Of a DNA stretch of 64,000 bases, positions 49,402 through 60,300 are shown in pieces. The stretch is from Ananas comosus (taxonomy: Eukaryota; Streptophyta; Magnoliopsida; Poales; Bromeliaceae), in NCBI RefSeq assembly GCF_001540865.1, contig NC_033628.1, forward strand, positions 1,674,001 through 1,738,000. The letters are read 5' to 3'. A program made the translations under genes and the position numbers. A model generated the notes under the pieces. The model saw only the letters and a list, made by a program, of their open reading frames with translations, was not told the origin of the DNA and did not search any database. The first letter of the stretch is position 1. Every line of letters begins with the position of its first letter.

Positions 49402-51772
49402 CTATTCTCGTATAATCGTCGCAGGGTACTTAACCGCGTTCTTCTCAATCTTTCTCGTCGCTGCATCAGCGAGATCGATGTCGCATATATCAGCTAATCT
49501 GATCAGGTACAATAGGACATCCGAGAGCTCTTCGCCTAAATGCTCCTTTTCCGACTCCTTCCAATTCGGTAGCCCCCTCGCGACTTCTCCCTTCCACATG
49601 AATATTTCCGAGAGCTCGCCCACTTCGCCAACCTATTCGAGACCAAAATGTAGTTTCCTTAGTGTTCTTTTGCCACTACATGCTTGAAAAAGAATATCTA
49701 CTCTATATCAATCAAGTGTTATGTACCAAGAAACATATTGTTAACACTTATAACTGCAGCTTAAAGTATCCATATATACATTTCAATTTGCTTCTGAAAC
49801 TATGTATGAGATATAATCATAACACCACTGAAACTTACTGCACCACAATGCAAAGATAAGGCAACAGATATATATGCCTTTACTTTACATGTTGTTGCTT
49901 GTAAAGTGCCCAACCAACTTTGGTAAACATAGCTTTTCATGCATGTTGTATTCTAAAGTTGTTACATGAATCGGTTCGAGCGATTTTAGCGCACCGCGAT
50001 CGACATAGTTTTCGAGAGACAAGCATCTTCGTGCCATCATGAGAATCGTATGCGAGCGATAACTCGGTAGAAGAAGTTCTCTGAGAATGAAATCTATTTT
50101 TCGCCGTTTTCACCTGAATTTGCTTTCAAAGTTGCTACTCATTACTTTGCATGATCTTTTATATCACATTTTCATAAAAAGTTCTCTATGTGCACTGAGA
50201 ATTTTGTCTCTGCAATGCTCCTTTTCTTGGGTCCACTTTGGTATCACCACAAAAATAAAACATACCAAAAAATAAATATTTTCCTTTAAGATGAGAATGT
50301 AGCTAAGCAACCTAATCAAAAAGGACAAAGTTATTATACATTTACACTACAACAGAATTAGGATATAGCGACACATGTTTGGGACACTTTTGTCTAAGTG
50401 TCCAATTTATACCAAAATTTAAAAAAACATCTACTAATATCTAAATATAAAGCCGAATTCAACAAAAAATAAAAGGTTACTCTACTCAACCCACCCAACC
50501 CAGCCCATTTGGCCCGATTACAAACAAAAAAGAAAAAACAAAGAAAAATCGATTACCATCTCCCCTTCTCCTCTCACTCATTCCACTGAAATCCTAGACG
50601 AAGGGCCCTTTCCTCTCATCCTCCTCTACCACCGCAGCCAACAAGATAGAGTTCCGGCGGTTGCTAGATACTTAAATAAGTGTTGCTAAATTAGCAGCAC
50701 TCTTTTTAGGTTATAGCGATACTTTTTAACTGTCACTATATACCTAGCGAACACACATATAGCAACACTTTTTAAAAGTGTCGGTAAGTTAGCCAGCAAC
50801 ACTTTCTTTGACATGTACCGATATTTAAAATTGTCGCTATAGACCTTTTTGGTTGTAGTGCTATAGTAAGGATATATTAAATTAGCAAAGTTTATGAAAA
50901 AATAAATGCTAAGATATATTTGGATTAGCAAAAGTTAGGCTCTTTGTTTGATACCTCTTAAGATAAATTTTGGAAGAACATGGAATAATATAACAACAAT
51001 GCAACTCTATCCTTGTTAATCCTTTGACAGGCGAATTTATTCGATACCTTAGCTAATATCGCCAAACTAGTTTATTTGGAACTATCGCCGTTGTATTATT
51101 CGTCGAAATAATATTTCAGAAAGATTTTGAAATTTGCCACCAAATCCGTACACATTTTAAAGAAATTCTTAAACAAATTAACAGTGGATATATAATGATG
51201 GGATTCTCATTTAATTTAAATCAAAATTGTTACAAACTGAACTAGACGAAATATTAAGCTTGCAATTTTTTTTTCTTTTATTGGGATTAAATTAGGCCGC
51301 TTCTGGCTCCATTTGCATGAGTTTAACTATGATTGAAAAAAAAAAAAAAATCATAAAAATAATAAAGATTGAGTTGAATTTGAGGGTCATCAATGAAACA
51401 GTGTCAGGTAACTAAAATTAATATAAAGATATATGGATCAAATTAAACTTTTTCACTAAAACCAACAACTTCTATAAATCTATAAATAACTTTACATCTA
51501 TGTATTTTCCATTCATGTATTAGGAGATAATTAAGTAACATGATTAGTAACAAGAAGAGAACATATGTATATAAGAATGATTGAGATATATATACATGTA
51601 TATTAGCAAAACTAACCATGGCAAGTAGGAGATTCCTTGGGCTATGATATTTCTCCCAATCTCTCTCCTTTGCAAACTCCTCAAGCATCCCTGAGAGCTC
51701 TTTGAGGCTCACATCCATCACCTTTCCCTCTCCCTTCACCACCACTCTCTCCTCTCTCTCCCCTCTCTCCAT
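49402..51772 (-). CDS. dCTP pyrophosphatase 1 (all-alpha NTP-PPase, MazG-like)
   Basis: A house-cleaning enzyme that hydrolyses dCTP and modified dCTP analogues to dCMP and pyrophosphate, keeping the nucleotide pool clean. Exon 1 is 51617-51772 (52 codons) and exon 2 is 49402-49632, joined in phase 0 (LLLAM/VGEVGEL); 128 aa. Metal-binding residues of the family are present: E55 and E58 in GEVGELSE, and E87 and D90 in EELSDVL. RDWEKYHSPRNLL and LPNWKESEKEHLGEELSDVL are typical of plant DCTPP1. The start could also be Met19 (MDVSLKEL), since the first 18 residues are poorly conserved in the family. The 2-kb intron contains a CACTA-type element. Upstream lie GA/CT tracts and a single N. Confidence 0.92.
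50345..50860. mobile_element. Non-autonomous CACTA (En/Spm)-type element in dCTPP1 intron
   Basis: Starts CACTACAACAGAATTAGGAT and ends TTTTTGGTTGTAGTG, whose inverse is CACTACAACCAAAAA: a CACTA-class end with 9 perfect terminal bases. Subterminal TAGCGACA/TAGCGAT-type repeats recur in both orientations (ATATAGCGACAC, TTATAGCGATAC, TTGTCGCTATAG). Flanking trinucleotides are TTA and CTA, one mismatch from a 3-base target duplication. The element is 516 bases with no transposase. Its GC-richer middle (about 50550-50665) differs from the subterminal repeats. Confidence 0.8.
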
Positions 51773-52147
51773 TCTCTTCTTGTTATTATTCCCCCTCCCT
51801 CTAGTTTGGTGCCCAATAAGATAGGTCTTAGTGCTTTGTTGCTTTATAAAGTAGAGAGAGAGAGAGAGAGAGAGAGAANTCTTCCCTCCTGGCAGCTGCG
51901 CCCTCCCGCCCATCGCCTCCTCTCTCTCTCTCTCTTCCTACTCTTATGAACTCCAAGTTGATAATAAAAAAGAAAAAGAAAACAAAGAATGGTGGCAAGA
52001 GAAAGAAATAGCAAAGTATTGGTGGTTGGGGGTGGTATAAGTGCAAAATGGTCTAAATGAGAATGCATAAGAATCCCACCACCCACCATGCACAATGGCC
52101 ACTCTACACTTCACCTCCAATTTTTTTTTTAAAAAAAGTGAATTATA

Positions 52148-52206
<59 letters not shown>

Positions 52207-52450
52207 GGAATATATTAAGTGAGGCCATGTGGATTGCTCTTTTAGGGGTGAGGGTGAAATCATGAGAGAAGATATACACAATAAAACCATGTTCATTCAA
52301 TGCATGCTGGCTCATATCAAAGGAGATTTGCTTATTAAATGCTTATATAAATTGTATCCTAGTCCAATACAATGTAGCAAGAGGTTTGGCACACCTATGT
52401 CTAGCTATTTTGCAAGGGTTGATGATACAAGTAATTAATAGTGTAAAAAA
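51773..52450 (-). promoter_or_regulatory. dCTPP1 upstream region with CT/GA tracts and (TA)n
   Basis: Upstream of the dCTPP1 start: GA/CT tracts at about 51853-51888 and 51920-51934, separated by a single N (51889) and a GC-rich patch that may be an assembly joint, then a (TA)n run of about 54 bases (52149-52202). No other gene is supported. Confidence 0.5.
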
Positions 52451-52467
52451 AAAAATTATAAAAAAAA

Positions 52468-52622
52468 CCTTTTTTTTTGAGAGAGAGAGAGGTAGCATGC
52501 TACCTGTTTCGTTTATTTTATTTAAAAATAAATTTAGCTAGGAATGTGAATCAATTAGGATTCGAACTTGGGATCTCGAGTATAAGCTACCAAACGTTTT
52601 GCCATTTGCGCTAGGGACGATC
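52468..52622 (-). mobile_element. tRNA-derived SINE, copy 3, with perfect target duplication
   Basis: On the minus strand it starts GATCGTCCCTAGCGCAAATG, with B box AGTTCGAATCC, the exact palindrome GGTAGCATGCTACC, then (CT)n and an A-run. Perfect 14-base direct repeats AATTATAAAAAAAA flank it (52454-52467 and 52623-52636). This is the clearest evidence that the family moves by target-primed insertion. Confidence 0.85.
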
Positions 52623-52716
52623 AATTATAAAAAAAAATAGAAAAGAAACCTCAATCTCAATCTTTTGTTAGGCTTTAGATAATAAGTAGAAAAGCCGGTC
52701 ATATTAGGCTTGGGTC

Positions 52717-52911
52717 TGTTGGCTTAAATGAGTCAGCATCCTGCAATGTGACGAGAGGTCATGTTGGGCTAAGTCACGTTCGAAATGGCGTGAGACTGAG
52801 TTGGGCCGAGTCATGTTCGAAATGATGTGAGGCTGGTTGGACCAAGCCACAACTGAGATCTGTGGGTGTTGTATCTGTACGTTTTAAGTAAATTAGTTGC
52901 GTATTTCTAAC
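52717..52911 (-). mobile_element. LTR-like dispersed repeat, copy C (inverse of copy A)
   Basis: Inverse of 5640-5904: the same order of GTTAGAAATACGCAA, ACGTACA, AGATCTCAGTTGTGGCTTGG, and repeated TTCGAACATGACTCGGCCCA units. Adjacent sequence to about 53170 may belong to the same element (it contains TTGGCGCTAGAGC in inverse, reminiscent of the region after an LTR). Not classified further. Confidence 0.5.
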
Positions 52912-54172
52912 AGCTCTAGCGCCAACAATATGACCGGGTCGACCAGCATAGAAGTTGAAGTTAATATTGGACGGTGAATCTCCTCAGATAATACGCAAGC
53001 AAGCACAAATATTCTTAGAACCTAAGCCGGACTTACTGGAAGAGTAGTGGCAGAGTCTCCATTAGTTTATACCCACATCGAATCTTAGAATCGCATGTTC
53101 CTCAAATCACACCTCTACTCTCGCAAAGAATGGCACAAGACTTAAAGTTGGTTCCAAAATTTTGGATTTTTCTAATTCTTCTTGAAGATTAGTTAGGACC
53201 CCTGTGGTATTGAAGGTCATCTAATGTTTTTAGGCACAGAGGGCAAAAGCATTGTATAAATATGCTCACACTACTTAGTGGGATTGTAAAAAAATATATC
53301 ATAAACGATTTATTGCCATATGCGCAACGTGATATTTCGTATAAAAACAAATATGATAATTTTCAATGCAATCTTCCTATAATTCTAAACGGAGTCTTAG
53401 AGTGAGATGGTAAATTATAAATTACGATTGTCGTGTAACTAGGCGCCATAAACACTGACACAGGACGCAGGACACGACCCGACTCGAACACGGTGACTTG
53501 GCAGTTTTCAAAAGAATTAGGACATGGACACGATATGAACACCGTTAATAAAATATAATATTATTAATATAATAATATATATTTATTATGTATAAAATAT
53601 TAATTTTGGTAAAATATTGTTACATTTTTCATATAAATGAAATTTAATAAAATTTTCATTGATAGCTCATATATTTTAAGAAAAAATTAACCATCATACA
53701 TAATTATTTATATTGTCAAAAAAAATTTATATGTATTCATCAAAACGCTAAAATATTTATCATCTTATATTATATATACATAAAAAATTAAATAATTTTT
53801 TTTATTTGCTTGCGCTATGGATTGGCATTGAAGGTGTATTCAAAGAGTGTCTACATCGGACACGTGTCTCATACGGACATACGAAAAGTGTCCACGAAAA
53901 GTGTCCATATTAATTTTGGTCCGATTTTGTTCGCATTTCGATGACTGGGAGGTTGCGTAACCACGCACGCTTGGGGCGCATTTAATGCTCGCCCGCAGCC
54001 GTACATTATGATATACGTATCTGAGCGAATATGAATGAGGCAGATGGAGATGAGGGGTATTTTGGTCAGACAGCAAAAAATTCGGTTCAAATCTGCAAAA
54101 TTGAAAAAGGTGACTCATATTTGCAAAAGTTCAAAACTAATAAATTTTTATACAAATTAATCATATATATGA
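52912..54172. other. Spacer with unclassified repeat textures
   Basis: No gene. Around 53450-53530 and 53840-53910 there are repeated GGACAC/GTGTCC motifs, including the palindrome GGACACGTGTC, at the two edges of an AT-rich core. This could be a decayed element. A GC-rich patch lies at about 53940-54000. Confidence 0.4.
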
Positions 54173-54420
54173 GTCCGGCTACTATACTTTTATGAGTATT
54201 GGCTCCCTTATACTCATAAGTTTTCGGCCCTTAGATTTATTCTATTGATCATTTCCACTCGTTAGATCATACTATTCAACCAACCACACACTCAAGCCTA
54301 GGGGACCACTATTATTCTAAGTGGGGACCACCATCATCCTAACCACACATCCCATCAATCAACGGTTAAACATTTATGAGTACAAGGGGATCTATACTCA
54401 TAAGAGTATAATGGCCCCAG

Positions 54421-54422
<2 letters not shown>
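54173..54422. mobile_element. Micron-like MITE, copy 5
   Basis: Left end GTCCGGCTACTATACTTTTA, right end TAAGAGTATAATGGCCCCAG, with a (TA)n tract at 54423-54460. The subterminal variant (TATGAGTATTGGCTCCC) matches the extra end of copy 2. Internally, GGGGACCACTATTATTCTAA and GGGGACCACCATCATCCTAA form a local tandem duplication of about 27 bases. Confidence 0.75.
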
Positions 54423-54464
<42 letters not shown>

Positions 54465-54632
54465 NTTCTAGTATTAGAATAAAAAAAAAGTTATAAAACT
54501 AGTGTGAAAGAGTTGGTTGTTAAAGAGTGAACTTATAAGATTACAACCAATTTTTTATTGTAGAGTTACCATTACTTAAAATTTTTCATTCCAATTAAAA
54601 CCCAGCCCTAAAGAAATTTTGATCTCAACTAA

Positions 54633-55204
54633 GGGGGCGTTTGGATTGACGAATTTGTAGATTCAACGTAAGTCAAGTGTAGTGGTGTTTGAGTTTCCCT
54701 GAAGTGTGATTATTTTTCTGTTGTTTGTTTTGACGTAACTCGTATCACTAAAAGTTAAATTCAATCACTTCTGCTGTTTGTTTTGATGTAACTTGGTGCT
54801 GGTAAAATTAGTTTTTTGAGTTCCGTTGTTTGTTTTGATGTAAGTAAGTGGATCCCATTATCTCCTAAATATAGTAATAAATTTATCACTATAAAATTTA
54901 ACCTATTATATAATTAAATTTTTTATTATTATTTAAAGATAATCTTAATTTATTATAAATAAGGTAATTCTAACCCATTATAAAGAAAGTAGAGTTTAGG
55001 TTTTACTGTTTAATAAATTGTTTAGAGAAGGTTGAGTGTGGTGGAAGTCGAGTTCGGTACTTTAGAGTCGGAAGTCGAGAGTAGGTGAAGTGGAGCTCTA
55101 ACGTAACTTGAGTTACATTATATTTTTCACTTATACCAAAACAAATAACGGAAGTGATGGAACTTGAGTTCCATCACTCCACTTACACCAAAACAAACGG
55201 GCCC
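54633..55204. mobile_element. Tourist-like (PIF/Harbinger) MITE
   Basis: Starts GGGGGCGTTTGGATTGACG and ends CACCAAAACAAACGGGCCC. Read in inverse, the end is GGGCCCGTTTGTTTTGG, an imperfect terminal inverted repeat. Flanked on both sides by TAA (54630-54632 and 55205-55207), the target preference of PIF/Harbinger. Internally, TGTTTGTTTTGACGTAACT-type units recur three times. No ORF. Confidence 0.7.
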
Positions 55205-55604
55205 TAAGCGATTAAAAGGTCTAAAAAATGACTATTTTAACGGTCGATGTGGCACATTTTTAAGTTCAACGGTGTAGAAGTATCCAAATTACATGAAAAT
55301 TTAATAGAAAATTCTACTTAACATCAGTAGCAAGATCAATACTTCCGATTTAAAATTTGAATCCTTTATCACTGTTTTTATGAGATTTTCATTTTCAACC
55401 ATTCATTTTGAGGCTACTTGTTCACTAGACAAACGAAATCAAAAAATTATGAAATTTGATTTCTAGATAGTTCCAATAGCGTAGATCAAGTTTAACAGAA
55501 CCGATCGCCGAATCGGATGTCCCATCATCGAAAACAACTTACAAGCACGGGGCCTCCCGTACTTTCGAAAGCATAGGAGCCTAGCTCTATATATATATAT
55601 ATAA

Positions 55605-55819
55605 TTGAGCTAGAATACTCTCAAAAGCACCAATCCTTTTGAGTTTCTAGCCCTTGGATCTACTCTTTGATTAGTAACAGCCTTTGGATCAAACACTATT
55701 CTACCTACCACCACCTATCACCACCTACAACTATCATCTCAACTCTATATCTCTCCATCTAATGGCTAAAAACTCAAAAGCACCATCTCCTTGGTGCTTT
55801 TGAGAGTATTCTAGCTCAA
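55605..55819. mobile_element. Micron-like MITE, copy 6, perfect 28-base inverted ends
   Basis: The first 28 bases (beginning TTGAGCTAGAATACTCTC) and the last 28 (ending GAGAGTATTCTAGCTCAA) are exact inverse complements. Flanked on the left by (TA)n and on the right by (CT)n(TA)n. Non-coding, 215 bases. It faces copy 7 in the opposite orientation. Confidence 0.85.
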
Positions 55820-55869
<50 letters not shown>

Positions 55870-56075
55870 TTGAGTTAAAATACTCTCAAAAATACTAAGA
55901 ATGTGGTGCTTTTGAGTCATTGGATGGAGAGATGTAGGGTTGAGATGATGGTGATAAGTAATGATAGGTAGAATAGTGTTTGATCCAAAAGTTATTAGTA
56001 ATTAATGAGTAGATCCAAGGATTAGAAACTTAGAAGCACCAAAGGCTTGGTACTTCTAAAAGTATTTTAGCTCAA
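55870..56075. mobile_element. Micron-like MITE, copy 7, inverted relative to copy 6
   Basis: Starts TTGAGTTAAAATACTCTC and ends AAAGTATTTTAGCTCAA. Its interior (GGATGGAGAGATGTAGGGTT, GGTAGAATAGTGTTTGATCC) is the inverse of copy 6. The 50-base spacer between them is itself CT-TA-GA and self-complementary. Confidence 0.85.
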
Positions 56076-56076
56076 T

Positions 56077-56125
<49 letters not shown>

Positions 56126-57389
56126 CAAAATGCTAATGCAAATTTCTTTATTGGCTACCGATCATTTTGCATCAATTCTTGTGATATTGGATGCAGCTTG
56201 TCGGCCTCTTGAACTGCGGTGTGACATCTCGGATGCTTCCTAGGAGAACCACTTTAGGACACTACTTAAGTTACTTTTGACTCTATTGTTTTTTATTTAT
56301 TTTAATTCTATTTATATATTTATTTATTTATTTATACTGGTCAGGCCTAGTTTGGTGGTGTGTTGATTAAAAGCATTATTTTTATAAGATAGAAGGCAGA
56401 AGATGCAAATAGCAATGGTAATTTTATAGTATAAATAAAAAAGATTTAAAAATTATTTTTAATTTTTGTAGACATTCTATAATATAAAAATAATACTTTT
56501 AATCCTGTCAGGCATTACAAAGTTTTATATTTGCAATATCAATGAAGGTTATGTCCGCTATCCAGATCTAATACTGGCATATCATAATTGTCTTATCATA
56601 CAAAAAAGTGTTAATAGAGGAGTAGTCACTCATCTTCATCTCTTTAGTGGGGAGAAGTTTAGAATGTATCAGTTATACTGCTGGCGTGATGTCTCCAATC
56701 AATAGGATTGTCCTTCTCCATATTTATCCGTCCCATTATGATTAATAGAAAAATATTTTTATTATACTTTTTTTTCAAGAAGAGAAATATAATTAACTTG
56801 TTACTAATGATAGATGATATGATGTAAATATGACACTATAGATTCATAGATTTCCTTTGGTGGATAGTGATGTGTTTCAGTTAATTACACACGAATTATC
56901 GAGTGACAAGCGAAGACACTAAGGTCGCATCAAGCTGAAATTTAGTAATTTAAGTAAAAATTACAAACGCTGTGGGGGAAAAAAAAAATTTGTATGTGAT
57001 AATATTTAATTATCCTGTAAAATATTATAACAAGGGGCCAAAAAAAGGAATTAATACGCAACTTGGTAATTCCAAAATGAGTTGCATTCAACCATTAAGA
57101 GACCTTATAATTAATGCAATATTATACATCATAATGTCAAACACACAATATGATATGATAGAAATTTTGCACATACCAAAAAGTGAATTACTCTACAAAT
57201 TTATTTCTTTAAGGTGGTTTTTGTTCATCATCCAACAAAACTTTTGTTGTATCCAGCTGACTCTGATTATTACAAACAAATTCATGGTAACAAACAAACA
57301 AAATGAATTATCAACAATACAAGCTTTTACTGTTTACAAGATACTGTAATATAAATAATCACACAACAAATACCATACAACTGCGTCTT
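56076..57389. other. Spacer downstream of CIP7-like gene
   Basis: AT-rich with (CT)n(TA)n to about 56125, then no identified element. Part near 57000-57389 is probably the 3' UTR and flank of the CIP7-like gene. No other gene is supported. Confidence 0.5.
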
Positions 57390-60300
57390 TTAGGCGTACG
57401 CGATCTTCTTCTCACTGCTTCTGCGGAAAGGCGACAAGAGGGAGAAGGGCCGAGAAGCTGCAAAAAAGAAGGATCGAATGATTAGAACGAACGCAGAGTA
57501 GTTTTTCATAAACAACAAATTTGAATGAAAAAGAATTTTCCAATATAGGAATGGCTAGTCGAGAACAACTCCAAATATTCACATAATGGATTCTCAATAG
57601 AATCTTTTCATCGGAACCTTTACTTGGTCAGGGTTGTCCAAATATTTTTCCAGTAATTGGGGAGGATTTTAGTAACAGCAGGAATTCATACCTTTAGTTG
57701 AAGTGGCTGCAGCTTGAGTATCATCTTGAGAGATGAGATTCTTCAGTATCGGAACTGTAATAAGAACAAAGATCTATCAGACAAAAGATAAAAGAGGAGA
57801 GAGGATACATATTTGTAGTTTGCACCAAGGCCTGAAAATATCAAACTGTCCGACCACTTCTTCTGGATTTTGTACTTAGAAATTAGAACTCGACTCTTTT
57901 TATAAACAAAGTAGGTCAGAATAAAATTAAAATAAACATCATTAGCTTCGACATTTCTATCTCAAACAGGCTTTTGTATTGAAAAGAGGAAAAAAAAGAA
58001 AAAAAAGAAAAGAAGAAAGAGATAAAGGGCTTTAGATTTTAGCATTATCATAAAAGCTTGTGGGATGATGCATAAAGAAAAGAGCAAGAATAAAAAGTTA
58101 TTGTAGGAATTTAAGTTCTAAGAGGATAGATAAACAATGAGATGTTTTTACAGGGGTTTACAATGTGAATTGACGATTTTGCAGGGTATATTCATAAATA
58201 TCCCAAGAAAAGTTTTATAAACATAAATGAACCAGACGGTAGGAAACCGACATACCATCACTGGCTGAAACTGCAGCTGCCGTCAGATCATCTACAGACA
58301 ATGCATCAGAGTCGAGGGCATCATCACCTAAAGCTGAAGTGTGGCTCTTTTTACCAAATTTCAACAACTTTCTGAACCCTTTTGATTCTTTGCTTCGAGG
58401 CTTCTCATATATTTCAGGGGTTTGATCTATTGACTTCATTTCTGGGAACTTAAACTCCGGTGTCTTAATACTTGGTGCTTCAGGGTTTGCTGAATCCATG
58501 GTGGGAGGGTCGTCAGCTTCATAAGCTTTCACAATGGAGCTGGGGCTTGAGATTTCCTGACTTTCTTCCTTCGAGTAATCAATAATAACCTGATAATAGC
58601 AAGCAGATCTATCTCATTCAAGAATTACAGGGCTTTCACGTATATAACCCAGCAAAATCATTGATTTTCATATACTCCCATAAAATTCTGAATTTTCATT
58701 TAGCTCACCAAGTGAACTTGTATGAAATTCAAAGATTTGGAAAATTTTGCAGGGGAATTTTGTGAAAATATTTACAAAGTTACTTCAGAACATAAGATGA
58801 ATTCTTGCACCCACTATCTTGCCTTCAAGGAGAAGCGGATTCAAGTGTAGCCTCTCTTAGAATGAATGGAGAGCCTTTTAGGCTTCACTACTTAAATGAG
58901 GATCAAGGCTACCACTCGTAGTTCAGCAAAGATATAAAAAGCACTATTCATAGTAATGCCAGCTTGCCTAGTAAGAGATGGTAATATGAAGCATCAGATG
59001 AACCACTTGTAGTTCAGCAAAGATATAAAAAGCACTATTCATAGTAACAGCTTGCATAGTAAGAGACGGTAATATGAAGCATCAGATGAACCACTTGTTG
59101 TCTTCCTAATTCAACAATGGAACTCGAAGTGAACAAATAACAATACTGTTTATTCAATAACCGTAAACTAGTATGATTAAAGAAAAATGGACCTTAAAAA
59201 TCAAGAATTATTCGACTCTTACTTTACAACTCGTACCTCATAAGAATTCAGCTCGTCGACTATATTATCATTAGTAGCTTTCTGGTCGCCATTAATAGCC
59301 AAATATCCTGAATTCACTGCACTCATCTCTTTATTATCATCCTCATAAGATCTATCTATTACATCAACTGTCTGTTCAGATGGCTGGACTAGAGGAGCAG
59401 GGATCACCTCATTCTCAAGCATTACAACAGTCTTCTCAATCACCACATTGTCCTCGCTGATGCTAGGTTTAGGGGCTTTTTCAGTAGCATTTTTTGCTTG
59501 GTTATTTTCCAAAGCTGGAGATGTTTTGCTTCCAGGTGCTTTCTGTGATGGCTCTTTAGAAGCTGGTTTATTTTGAACAGCTTCTGAAGAAGCTTTCGGT
59601 GATTTGATCTTCAGCTCAGGCAAGGTTGCTAACTTGCTTTTGTCCAGTTGCTCTATTGCAGACATCTTTGTATGAGACTCCTCCGGCATGCTTCTCCTGC
59701 GTGCTTGATCAGAGCTAGCTGACTTTAATGTACTTCTTGCTCTGAGAGGCTCTTTTTTTTGGTCCAGTGTTCCATCATTGCTTCCTTTCTTCATCTCAGA
59801 TAATGAGGAGACAGATCGAGTTATTCCATGTGCATTACCATTTAATTTGCTAGTATCTGAATCACTAAACTTTGAACCTTTCAATGAACTAGGAGATGGC
59901 TTTGCTGCCAATTTGGTTTTGGCCTGTTGTGGGGTTGATGTTGAATGAGAAGCATTTGAACCGCTTCTTGCAGCAATTCTTTTCTGTCTCTCCATCTTTA
60001 AAGCTTCCAATCGCCTAATCTGCTCCTTTTCCTGAAATTAAGGGAATCACCTTTAATCCTTTTTGAAATATGAATCACCTTTACTCCTTGATGATCTCAG
60101 ATAAATAAATTCACATTTGGTTGGGAAAAAACTTTCTGAAAGGCAAAAGATTTAATCCATGAAGAATGTGCAAAGGCACAGAGTCAAATTTAAATGCAAG
60201 AATTTGTTTTCTTCCAAAATGATTATTCTCAAACCTGAGCAAAAGAAGTACAAGGAAAGATAATCGGCGTACACATGAATTTGCTGAACATTTTTACTGG

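Noticed and set aside
49367..49687. Plus-strand ORF of 106 codons with a signal-like start
   Set aside because: It is the antisense of dCTPP1 exon 2, whose minus-strand reading has family motifs and consistent splicing.
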